Shown here one piece after another: positions 1-4,983 of a DNA stretch of 5,203 nt (positions are counted from its first letter, which is position 1; each line of letters begins with the position of its first letter). Location of the stretch: NCBI GenBank assembly GCA_026988585.1, contig JALSKY010000011.1, positions 1 through 5,203 of the forward strand, written 5' to 3'. The DNA is from Deltaproteobacteria bacterium (GTDB lineage Bacteria > Desulfobacterota > Dissulfuribacteria > Dissulfuribacterales > QOAL01). A program made the translations under genes and the position numbers. Below the pieces are notes generated by a model. The model was given only the letters and a program-made list of their open reading frames with translations, had not been told where the DNA came from and ran no database searches.

Positions 1-73
1 CATCCCTGGCCACAATGGTGAAGATACCGGCTCCAGTTGCCAATGCAGCAAATATGAGGAAATAGAGATCCAT
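1..73 (-). CDS. nuoJ: NADH-quinone oxidoreductase subunit J, N-terminal fragment (partial)
   Basis: Only the first 24 codons are inside the window; the gene runs off base 1. The visible peptide begins MDLYFLIFAALATGAG and continues with IFTIVARD, a single hydrophobic segment that matches the first membrane helix of NuoJ (ND6), a membrane subunit of complex I between NuoA/NuoH and the antiporter-like subunits. The identity rests mainly on its position directly after nuoI, where nuoJ is expected, plus this helix. The start at 71-73 is preferred because a GGAG Shine-Dalgarno (82-85) lies 8 nt upstream; an in-frame ATG at 77-79 is only 2 nt from that site and is therefore less likely. The frame is closed upstream by a TAA, so no longer start exists. 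Confidence 0.8.
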   Translation of the reverse strand, partial: MDLYFLIFAALATGAGIFTIVARD

Positions 74-75
74 AA

Positions 76-105
76 TCATTTCTCCATAAAGATTTCTTTA
101 ACCAT
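76..105 (-). other. Candidate 9-codon leader ORF before nuoJ
   Basis: In the 71-nt gap between nuoI and nuoJ, a tiny frame MVKEIFMEK ends in TGA at 76-78, overlapping the in-frame candidate nuoJ start ATG at 77-79 in an ATGA arrangement. A strong Shine-Dalgarno AGGAG (113-117) sits 7 nt before its ATG, better placed than many in this operon. This arrangement would deliver terminating ribosomes to the nuoJ start and could couple translation of nuoJ to upstream cistrons. That it is translated is an inference; nine codons can be open by chance, and the peptide itself need not have a function. Confidence 0.35.
82..85 (-). promoter_or_regulatory. Ribosome binding site of nuoJ
   Basis: GGAG on the minus strand, 8 nt before the ATG at 71-73 and 2 nt before the alternative ATG at 77-79. 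The spacing decides for the start at 73. The site lies inside the short reading frame at 76-105, so a ribosome translating that frame would cross it. Confidence 0.6.
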
Positions 106-144
106 CTTTTTGCTCCTGCTATGTCCGTCCGTAGAGGGTAAGAC

Positions 145-795
145 CTATTTCTCTTTCTGTGATCCAGAGGCCTTCCCCTCTGGAGACACCGCCTTTTTGC
201 CCACCGGCTTCTTTTCAGGTGCTGCCACCGGCACCGGTTTTCTTTTGGGTTTCAGCTTTCCCTCGGCCCGTGCCTTTCGGAAATTTGCAAGAAGCCTCTC
301 TTTATCATAGATGCATGGGCCCTTTTCATACTCGGCCAACTCATAATCAGGCCCCAAATAGAGTGCCCCCTTGGCGCATGCCTCCTCGCAAAAACCGCAC
401 ACAATACATCTGAGCATATCTATCTCAAAACTTTCACAGATGGTCTTGCCGGCATACTTCTCTTCCTGACCTTCCGGAGGTTTGCCGCGCTTGACCTTGA
501 TGCAGTGCGCAGGACAGGCCCGTGCACACATACCGCAACCGATACACAGCTCTCTGCCCTTCTCATCGAGGGCAAGATAATGCGCTCCACGAAAGATAGG
601 TGCAATGGGACGCCTATCCTCAGGATATTGCCAACATGTAGGAACAGTGTGTGGGCCAGGCCTGAAGGATGCACGCACATTGAAGGTAAAGTGCTTCCAG
701 GTGAGCTTGAGGCCCTTGACAATCTCCCAGAGATATATCCTTTCAAGAAAGGTATATTCCCTTTTAACCACAGGTTTCTTTATTGGTTTGAGCAT
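145..795 (-). CDS. nuoI: NADH-quinone oxidoreductase subunit I (2x[4Fe-4S] ferredoxin-type)
   Basis: NuoI carries clusters N6a and N6b, which pass electrons along the complex I Q module to N2 in NuoB. The 216-residue protein has two ferredoxin motifs: Cys84-x2-Cys87-x2-Cys90-x3-Cys94-Pro, and Cys130-x2-Cys133-x2-Cys136-x3-Cys140, the latter followed by Ala141 where Pro is usual. The segment after the second motif (YLGPDYELAEY, 146-156) is typical of NuoI/NdhI. Residues 1-45 resemble the usual N-terminal helix region. After about residue 170 comes a roughly 45-residue Lys/Pro/Ala-rich, strongly basic tail that is not part of the conserved core and looks disordered. The start ATG follows GAGGG (800-804) by 4 nt and is the only Met upstream of the conserved region. 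It starts 15 nt after nuoH. Identity is secure; the tail's role is unknown. Confidence 0.97.
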   Translation of the reverse strand: MLKPIKKPVVKREYTFLERIYLWEIVKGLKLTWKHFTFNVRASFRPGPHTVPTCWQYPEDRRPIAPIFRGAHYLALDEKGRELCIGCGMCARACPAHCIKVKRGKPPEGQEEKYAGKTICESFEIDMLRCIVCGFCEEACAKGALYLGPDYELAEYEKGPCIYDKERLLANFRKARAEGKLKPKRKPVPVAAPEKKPVGKKAVSPEGKASGSQKEK

Positions 796-810
796 ACAAC
801 CCTCGCCAAG

Positions 811-1851
811 CTAAACAGTCAGCTGAATAATCAGCGCTGTAACAAACAGGTTCACCAGAGACAGTGGAATCAGGGCCTTCCAGCCAAGCCCCATCACCTG
901 ATCATATCTGAATCTCGGGACAGTCCATCTTATCCAGACAAACAGCCAGAGGAAAAAAGCGGTCTTGAGGAAGAAGACCAGAAAAGATGCGATACCATAA
1001 CTGATTGGCCCAAGGAAATGGCTCATGTCCAGATAGGGCAGGTGCCAGGCCCCGAAAAACAGGGTTACAGTCAGGGCTGCCAACGTATAAAGATTGACAT
1101 ACTCTCCGAAGAGATAGAGGCCTAAGCGCATGGAGCCATACTCAGTATGATAGCCAGCTACTATCTCGCTTTCTGCCTCAGGCAGATCAAAAGGTACCCG
1201 GTTGGCCTCGGCATAAGCTGCCGTCATAAACAGAATAAAGCCAAGAGGCTGCTTGAATACGCCCCAGTTTGGAAGAAAACCGAGAAATGTACCCTGCTGC
1301 GCCAGGGAGATCTCTCTCAGGCTGAAGGTACCGAAAACCATCACCACTGCCAGCAATACTATGCCAAAGGGGACCTCATACGAGATAAGCTGGGCAGTAG
1401 ATCTAAGCCCTCCCAGGATGGAATATTTATTGTTGGAACCCCATCCCCCCACAACCATTCCGTAAACAGCGAGGCCGCCCAGAGCCACTATGTAGAGAAA
1501 ACCGATATTGACATCTGCAACCTGGAGAATGATCTCCTTGCCATCCAGCACTAATTTGTCTCCAAAAGGGACCACGGCATAGGCGGAAAATGCCGGCAAT
1601 GCAAAGAGCACAGGACCGAGGGAAAAAAGGATCTTCTGCGCCTTTTCAGGCACGATATCCTCCTTGGTAAAGAGCTTGATTCCATCGGCAACAGGCTGCA
1701 GCAGGCCGAAAGGGCCTGCCCGGTTCGGGCCTAACCTGTCCTGCATCATGGCTGAGCCCCGTCGCTCCACCCATGTCATCAGAGTGGCAATGAGGAGAAC
1801 CCATGTCCAGATGAAGACAACTTTGATTACTGTTATTCCTAAATCTTCCAT
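811..1851 (-). CDS. nuoH: NADH-quinone oxidoreductase subunit H (quinone-site membrane subunit)
   Basis: NuoH (ND1) is the membrane subunit that forms the quinone entry tunnel with NuoB and NuoD and links quinone reduction to proton pumping through its acidic E-channel. The 346-residue protein is of ordinary length with about eight membrane helices (roughly 7-27, 71-95, 113-137, 157-177, 203-216, 244-268, 286-309, 324-345). The family signature from Glu29-Arg30-Arg31 through DRLGPNRAGPFGLLQPVADG to KLFTKED (about 29-65) is present, as is the loop with Asn217-Arg218 and Phe221-Asp222 followed by EAESEIVAGYHTEY (225-238), which holds the E-channel and quinone-loop carboxylates. A good GGGAGG ribosome site (1859-1864) lies 7 nt before the ATG and overlaps the last base of the nuoD stop. 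It follows nuoD directly, in place of nuoEFG. Very secure. Confidence 0.98.
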   Translation of the reverse strand: MEDLGITVIKVVFIWTWVLLIATLMTWVERRGSAMMQDRLGPNRAGPFGLLQPVADGIKLFTKEDIVPEKAQKILFSLGPVLFALPAFSAYAVVPFGDKLVLDGKEIILQVADVNIGFLYIVALGGLAVYGMVVGGWGSNNKYSILGGLRSTAQLISYEVPFGIVLLAVVMVFGTFSLREISLAQQGTFLGFLPNWGVFKQPLGFILFMTAAYAEANRVPFDLPEAESEIVAGYHTEYGSMRLGLYLFGEYVNLYTLAALTVTLFFGAWHLPYLDMSHFLGPISYGIASFLVFFLKTAFFLWLFVWIRWTVPRFRYDQVMGLGWKALIPLSLVNLFVTALIIQLTV

Positions 1852-1863
1852 AGGGCTGCCTCC

Positions 1864-3024
1864 CTATCTGTCCAACTCGCCGGCAATAATATTGAGACTG
1901 CTAAGGCAGGCGATGGTATCCGCTATCATCTCACCTTTGATAAGCTCCGGAAATGCCTGATATATCATGAAGCAAGGTGGCCTGACCTTGATCCGATAGG
2001 GCTTGTCGGATCCATCACTCTTCAGATAAAACCCCAATTCACCGTTAGGTGATTCCAGGGCTGCATAGACCTCTCCTGCCGGGGGTTTAATGATCTTCGG
2101 CACCTTGGCCTTGAGCGGAGCATCCTCAGGCATCTCCCTGTAAAGGGCATAGGCCTGATCAATGATCTTTATCGATTCCTCCATCTCTTTCATCCTGACC
2201 ATATACCGGTCAAAGACGTCTCCGTTCTTGCCTACAGGAATGTCGAAATCAAATTGATCATACATATAATATGGATCGTCCTTGCGGAGATCCCTTGGAA
2301 CCCCGCAAGCGCGCAGACAGGGACCGGTGAAACCGAAATTCAGGGCATCTTCTGCAGAAAAGGCACTGATTCCTATGGTCCTGTCCATCCAGATACGGTT
2401 GTGGGTCAGAAGCTTGTCAGTCTCATCGTTGGCCTTTCTGATGCCGTCTTTCAGCATACGCCACTTTTCTTCGAACATATCCGGCAAGTCTGCATCCTGG
2501 CCACCAATCCTTCCTGCAGTTACTGTAAGGCGAGCGCCGTTATACCATTCAAAGATCTCATATATCTCTTCACGCTGAATGATCTGATAGAAGAATGGGG
2601 TAAAAGCACCTATGTCCACCCCAAGAATGCCTATACAGACCTGGTGGTCGGCAATACGTGACAGCTCCATCAGGATTACCCGTACAAGCTGTGCCTTTTC
2701 AGGTATCTCGACACCCATGAGTTTTTCCACTGCCTTCTCATAGGCCACATTGTTAACAATAGAACTGCAATAGTTGAGCCTGTCTGTTATCGGGATGAAC
2801 TGGTTATAGGTGAGGTTTTCTCCCAGCTTTTCAACTCCCCTGTGGAGATACCCTATCTCTGGTTCTGCCTCAATAACCGTCTCTCCGTCAGTCTTGGCAA
2901 CCACTCTCAGGGTACCATGCATGGCAGGATGGGACGGACCGATATTTATAGTCACGTAATCCCCTACCATCTGATCACTGCCCAGATCGCAGCCTGGAAC
3001 ATTGCAATGAGGTTCTCTCATCAC
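1864..3024 (-). CDS. nuoD: NADH-quinone oxidoreductase subunit D (49-kDa type, quinone-binding)
   Basis: NuoD forms the quinone-reduction pocket with NuoB and is related to the large subunit of [NiFe] hydrogenases, having lost the metal-ligating cysteines. The 386-residue protein shows GPSHPAMHGTLR at 29-40, DRLNYCSS at 81-88, ELSRIADH at 120-127, GRIGGQDADLPD at 171-182 and the C-terminal GELDR. His36 and Tyr85, 49 residues apart, correspond by motif to the quinone headgroup ligands His38 and Tyr87 of Thermus Nqo4. It is a free-standing NuoD, not a NuoCD fusion. The annotated start is GTG (3022-3024), immediately followed by ATG (3019-3021); GAGGT at 3031-3035 lies 6 and 9 nt upstream respectively, so either may be used. 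The N-terminus has two extra cysteines (Cys7, Cys12) outside the conserved domain. A 67-nt gap separates it from nuoC. Confidence 0.98.
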   Translation of the reverse strand: MMREPHCNVPGCDLGSDQMVGDYVTINIGPSHPAMHGTLRVVAKTDGETVIEAEPEIGYLHRGVEKLGENLTYNQFIPITDRLNYCSSIVNNVAYEKAVEKLMGVEIPEKAQLVRVILMELSRIADHQVCIGILGVDIGAFTPFFYQIIQREEIYEIFEWYNGARLTVTAGRIGGQDADLPDMFEEKWRMLKDGIRKANDETDKLLTHNRIWMDRTIGISAFSAEDALNFGFTGPCLRACGVPRDLRKDDPYYMYDQFDFDIPVGKNGDVFDRYMVRMKEMEESIKIIDQAYALYREMPEDAPLKAKVPKIIKPPAGEVYAALESPNGELGFYLKSDGSDKPYRIKVRPPCFMIYQAFPELIKGEMIADTIACLSSLNIIAGELDR

Positions 3025-3077
3025 TTTTTCACCTCTTTTAACTGATCAAACAACTGCAACAGCAATGGAGCGATCAT
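3021..3077 (-). other. Candidate 18-codon ORF in the nuoC-nuoD gap
   Basis: Frame MIAPLLLQLFDQLKEVKK ends with TGA at 3021-3023, overlapping the GTG/ATG start pair of nuoD. The nuoD ribosome site lies within it. The predicted peptide is hydrophobic then basic. No convincing Shine-Dalgarno precedes its ATG (3075-3077), and another short frame in the same gap starts across the nuoC stop, so chance is a real alternative. It is listed because the nuoI-nuoJ gap has the same stop/start overlap. Confidence 0.2.
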
Positions 3078-3091
3078 CCAGGCTGAAGCTG

Positions 3092-3679
3092 CTATTCATC
3101 ATAGTCCAGATGCCTCTCCTCGCCCTTGCCCTGTAAAGGATAATCCTTTCTCAGGGGATAGGAACCGAATCCCTCCCACATCATGAGTCTCTTGAGATTG
3201 TGATGTCCCCTGAACCTGATGCCCAAGAAATCAAAGATCTCCCGTTCTGGCCAGTCGGCTGCACGCCAGATGGTGGTAACAGTATCAACCTCCGGGTCCT
3301 CTTCAGGCACCTTGACCTTGACAGCCAGCCTCTCATTACTCTTGAGGGATAGTAGCAGATAGATCACGTCAAACCGTGGAGGCACCTCCAGCACAACAGG
3401 TTCGTTCTCCACTCCTGTCTCTCCGGATTCTTCAGCCTTTTCCTTCTCCTTGGCAAGCGCCTTCTCCCTGGCCTTTATCTCCTTTTCATGAAGTGCACTG
3501 TTGTCCACACCTACCACATCCACAAGAAAGTCAAATTCAAGCCCAGGCTCATCCCTCAACTTCTCCAGGCATTGTACAATACGATCCCGAGGAACCTGAA
3601 CGAACAGGTCCCCCTGACATTGAAACAGGTCCAGCACGTCATTTTGAAGGCAATGCCTGATTCTATCTTGCAAGCTCAT
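3092..3679 (-). CDS. nuoC: NADH-quinone oxidoreductase subunit C (30-kDa type)
   Basis: NuoC is a structural subunit of the peripheral arm that packs against NuoD and NuoB. The 195-residue protein ends with the family signature: WPEREIFDFLGIRFRGH at 143-159, then LKRLMMWEGFGSYPLRKDYP (162-181). The N-terminal half has the expected FDFLVDVVGVD (49-59) and the strand VIYLLLSL (105-112). Between them, about residues 62-100 form an insertion of Lys, Glu and Ala (67-84 looks like a short charged helix or coiled coil) followed by an acidic linker; typical NuoC proteins pass this point with a short loop. The ATG overlaps the nuoB stop in an ATGA arrangement, with AGGAG (3687-3691) 7 nt upstream, indicating translational coupling. 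Separate nuoC and nuoD genes rule out the enterobacterial NuoCD fusion. Confidence 0.96.
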   Translation of the reverse strand: MSLQDRIRHCLQNDVLDLFQCQGDLFVQVPRDRIVQCLEKLRDEPGLEFDFLVDVVGVDNSALHEKEIKAREKALAKEKEKAEESGETGVENEPVVLEVPPRFDVIYLLLSLKSNERLAVKVKVPEEDPEVDTVTTIWRAADWPEREIFDFLGIRFRGHHNLKRLMMWEGFGSYPLRKDYPLQGKGEERHLDYDE

Positions 3680-4191
3680 CTCTCTACTCCTAAGGTCTCG
3701 GCCAGATCCGCCCTCTGTTTGTAAAGGGGATGATCCTGCTGTATCTTGTCCATCAGTTTGAGCAGGGCATAAAGCAGACTTTCAGGCCTGGGTGGACAGC
3801 CGGGGACATAGATATCCACTGGAATCACATCATCAATACCCTGCTGTACTGAATATGTCCTGAAAACTCCGCCGGAGCAGGCGCAGGCACCCATTGCTAT
3901 CACCCACTTGGGTTCTGCCATCTGATCATATATTCGCCTGAGGACAGGCACCATCTTTTTAGTTATAGTCCCTGCCTCAATAAGGACATCGGCCTGCCTT
4001 GGAGAAAAACTGGGCCTCTCTGCACCGAACCTGGCCATATCATAGGTTGCAGCCAGGGCGCACATCATCTCTATGCCACAACAGGCCGTTCCATAAGGCA
4101 GAGGCCATGGAGACCTGCTGCGCCCCCAGTTGATAATCTGTTCAGCCTTGGTCAGGAGCCATCCAGGGCCTGAGTAAGCCTGTAATCCCAT
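3676..4191 (-). CDS. nuoB: NADH-quinone oxidoreductase subunit B (cluster N2 protein)
   Basis: NuoB binds the terminal [4Fe-4S] cluster N2, which reduces quinone at the interface with NuoD. Counting from the ATG at 4189-4191 (171 aa), the four ligands are the tandem Cys37-Cys38 in GTACCGIEMM, Cys103 in MGACACSGG and Cys132 in VPGCPPRPE. FSPRQADVLIEAGTIT (62-77) and the ARFGAERPSF stretch are also standard. Cys105 is an additional cysteine at a position that is often Asn or Ser. A longer frame begins at GTG (4198-4200), directly after the nuoA stop, adding three residues; I prefer the ATG because the only good Shine-Dalgarno, AGGTGA, covers that GTG. The C-terminal 20 residues are variable. 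The stop overlaps the nuoC start by 4 nt. Identity is certain; the start is likely. Confidence 0.97.
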   Translation of the reverse strand: MGLQAYSGPGWLLTKAEQIINWGRSRSPWPLPYGTACCGIEMMCALAATYDMARFGAERPSFSPRQADVLIEAGTITKKMVPVLRRIYDQMAEPKWVIAMGACACSGGVFRTYSVQQGIDDVIPVDIYVPGCPPRPESLLYALLKLMDKIQQDHPLYKQRADLAETLGVER

Positions 4192-4195
4192 AGAT

Positions 4196-4202
4196 ATCAC
4201 CT
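4196..4202 (-). promoter_or_regulatory. Ribosome binding site of nuoB, overlapping the nuoA stop
   Basis: AGGTGAT on the minus strand spans the end of the nuoA TAG and the alternative GTG start of nuoB. Its core AGGTG lies 6 nt before the ATG at 4189-4191. Because the GTG at 4198-4200 is part of the site itself, initiation there is improbable, which shortens nuoB by three codons. Confidence 0.6.
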
Positions 4203-4566
4203 ATTCCCAATCTATTGCGCGCTTCTTGATGGCATAGAGAAGACCTATCAAAAGCACGGCCACAAAGATAAAGATTTCAAAAAAGATAAGCCAGCCGGAT
4301 GCGGCAAATTTGGTATAGTTGACTGCGAGAGGATAGATCAGGATGGTTTCCAGATCGAAAACCAGAAAGAGAACTGCCACGAGATAATACTTGACATCAT
4401 AACGTTTTTGGCCTGGATCCAGGAGCGGAACGCCACACTCATAAGTAGTTGCCTTCCCTGGCGCAGGACGGAAAGGGCCAAGAGCCGCGGATGCCGCCAG
4501 CATAAGAAACACCACCAGCAAAGACATTCCCAAATAGATGACGATGGCCTCAAAACCACTCATCAC
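4201..4566 (-). CDS. nuoA: NADH-quinone oxidoreductase subunit A
   Basis: NuoA (ND3) is a three-helix membrane subunit at the junction of the peripheral and membrane arms of complex I; its long loop reaches the quinone site. The 121-residue protein is of usual length, with helices at about 7-29, 60-82 and 91-112. The conserved loop has YECGVP (43-47 region, Cys45), and RYDVKYYLVAVLFLVFDLET (56-74) carries the conserved acidic pair Asp71 and Glu73 of the second helix. It ends in the common basic-acidic tail KKRAIDWE. The frame starts with GTG (4564-4566) followed at once by ATG (4561-4563). AGGAGG at 4575-4580 is 8 nt from the GTG and 11 nt from the ATG, mildly favouring the GTG. It is the first gene of the operon, with a long AT-rich leader upstream. 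Confidence 0.97.
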   Translation of the reverse strand: MMSGFEAIVIYLGMSLLVVFLMLAASAALGPFRPAPGKATTYECGVPLLDPGQKRYDVKYYLVAVLFLVFDLETILIYPLAVNYTKFAASGWLIFFEIFIFVAVLLIGLLYAIKKRAIDWE

Positions 4567-4574
4567 ACCCGATT

Positions 4575-4580
4575 CCTCCT
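4575..4580 (-). promoter_or_regulatory. Ribosome binding site of nuoA
   Basis: AGGAGG within the longer match GAAAGGAGGAAT is the strongest Shine-Dalgarno in the window, as expected for the first cistron of a large operon. Spacing is 8 nt to the GTG and 11 nt to the ATG of nuoA. Confidence 0.75.
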
Positions 4581-4618
4581 TTCAAGGCACTGCACCCGCG
4601 CCTATATTTTAAAGTATG

Positions 4619-4628
4619 ATTCACCTGT
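4619..4628 (-). repeat. Isolated third copy of the operator half-site in the nuo leader
   Basis: ACAGGTGAAT on the minus strand is an exact 10-bp repeat of one arm of the dyad at 4769-4794, in the same orientation, about 152 bp closer to nuoA. Such a secondary site could help a regulator bind cooperatively or loop the DNA; this is inference from sequence identity only. Confidence 0.35.
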
Positions 4629-4754
4629 TAGGGGAAATTAAAAAACCTCCTGCAAAAAAGATTAAAAAAATCCTATTTTTAGTCCCAATAAATTTATAAA
4701 TTTCCAAATACATTCATATTTCAGATCAAAAAAATATTTAATTATTTAATTTGG

Positions 4755-4783
4755 TTTGTAACCGAAATTCATTCACCTGTCAA
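4755..4783 (-). promoter_or_regulatory. Sigma70-type promoter of the nuo operon
   Basis: On the minus strand a perfect -35 box TTGACA (4778-4783) is separated by 17 nt from TACAAA (4755-4760), four of six matches to TATAAT. The predicted transcription start is near 4748. It points at nuoA, lies just after the tRNA terminator, and is the best promoter match in the region. A small inverted repeat GGTT-TGT-AACC (4753-4763) covers the -10 box. Confidence 0.65.
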
Positions 4784-4794
4784 CAGATGAATGA
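4769..4794. promoter_or_regulatory. Inverted repeat over the nuo -35 box (candidate operator)
   Basis: Two 12-bp arms, TCATTCACCTGT (4769-4780) and ACAGATGAATGA (4783-4794), pair at 11 of 12 positions around a 2-nt centre. The -35 box TTGACA lies at the centre of the dyad, so a dimeric protein bound here would be placed to block RNA polymerase. More ATTCAT/ATGAAT copies flank it (4767-4772 and 4801-4806). The regulator family cannot be named from the sequence. Confidence 0.5.
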
Positions 4795-4836
4795 GACCTT
4801 ATTCATTAAACAAAACAGAAAACAGAACAGAAAAAC

Positions 4837-4878
4837 AAAAAAAGCTGCCTGGCCTTATAAAAGGCCTGACAGCTTTTT
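4837..4878 (-). terminator. Rho-independent terminator after tRNA-Ala
   Basis: A long hairpin with arms 4839-4856 and 4861-4878 and the loop ATAA pairs at 16 of 18 positions (mismatches at 4848/4869 and 4850/4867). On the minus strand the stem is followed by a run of seven T (4843-4837), ending transcription of the tRNA about 55 nt before the nuo -35 box. Because the other arm ends in five T on the plus strand, the structure could also act in the opposite direction. Confidence 0.85.
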
Positions 4879-4892
4879 AAAGTTAAAATCAA

Positions 4893-4968
4893 TGGTGGAG
4901 CTGAGCGGGATCGAACCGCTGACCTCGTGAATGCCATTCACGCGCTCTCCCAACTGAGCTACAGCCCC
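4893..4968 (-). tRNA. tRNA-Ala (anticodon GGC)
   Basis: A complete 76-nt cloverleaf including an encoded CCA end (4893-4895). The acceptor stem GGGGCTG pairs with CAGCTCC (one G-U), the D stem is GCTC/GAGC, the anticodon stem CGTGA/TCACG encloses ATGGCAT with anticodon GGC at 4933-4935, and the T arm is AGCGG-TTCGATC-CCGCT. The discriminator base is A. Anticodon GGC reads alanine codons GCC and GCU. It has its own promoter upstream and terminator downstream, so it is a single-gene transcription unit. Confidence 0.97.
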
Positions 4969-4983
4969 CCGTAAAGCGGGATT

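Larger units (their letters stand above)
4567..4748 (-). promoter_or_regulatory. Long AT-rich 5' leader of the nuo operon
   Basis: If the promoter at 4755-4783 is used, the nuo mRNA would have an untranslated leader of about 180 nt. It is very AT-rich, with A/T runs, a perfect 14-bp palindrome AAATTTATAAATTT (4690-4703) and another AGGAGG-like sequence (around 4647-4652) with no usable start codon behind it. No riboswitch or known leader RNA is recognisable. A copy of the putative operator half-site lies at 4619-4628, followed by a -10-like TAAAAT (4606-4611) with no acceptable -35, so a second weak or activator-dependent promoter nearer nuoA cannot be excluded. Confidence 0.45.

Noticed and set aside
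505..1125. 206-codon plus-strand open frame opposite nuoI and nuoH
   Set aside because: It runs antisense across two certain genes and their gap, its translation has no recognisable domain, and its length is explained by the codon pattern of the opposite strand.
1864..3024. NuoD as a large subunit of a [NiFe] hydrogenase (Ech/Hyc/Mbh type)
   Set aside because: The CxxC pairs that ligate the NiFe site are missing, the quinone-pocket His and Tyr are present, and NuoA and NuoJ accompany it, so it is true complex I.
145..4566. Other overlapping frames on both strands inside the nuo genes (for example 420-746 minus, 1147-1554 plus, 2254-2661 plus)
   Set aside because: All are out-of-frame or antisense shadows of well-conserved nuo genes, with no independent start signals or recognisable products.
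4591..4640. Sigma54 (-24/-12) promoter close to nuoA
   Set aside because: No GG-N10-GC element with the proper flanking bases (TGGCAC-N5-TTGC) was seen in the minus-strand sequence before nuoA.
4641..4760. A/T-tract repeats and small palindromes as a replication origin, att site or CRISPR
   Set aside because: No regularly spaced repeats, no DnaA-box cluster or iteron, and no integrase or cas gene; the composition fits an AT-rich promoter and leader.
4968..4980. Small hairpin CCCG-CTTTA-CGGG directly before the tRNA
   Set aside because: With transcription starting near 4977 only part of it would be in the RNA, and one arm includes the first base of the tRNA; more simply read as the GC-rich discriminator.
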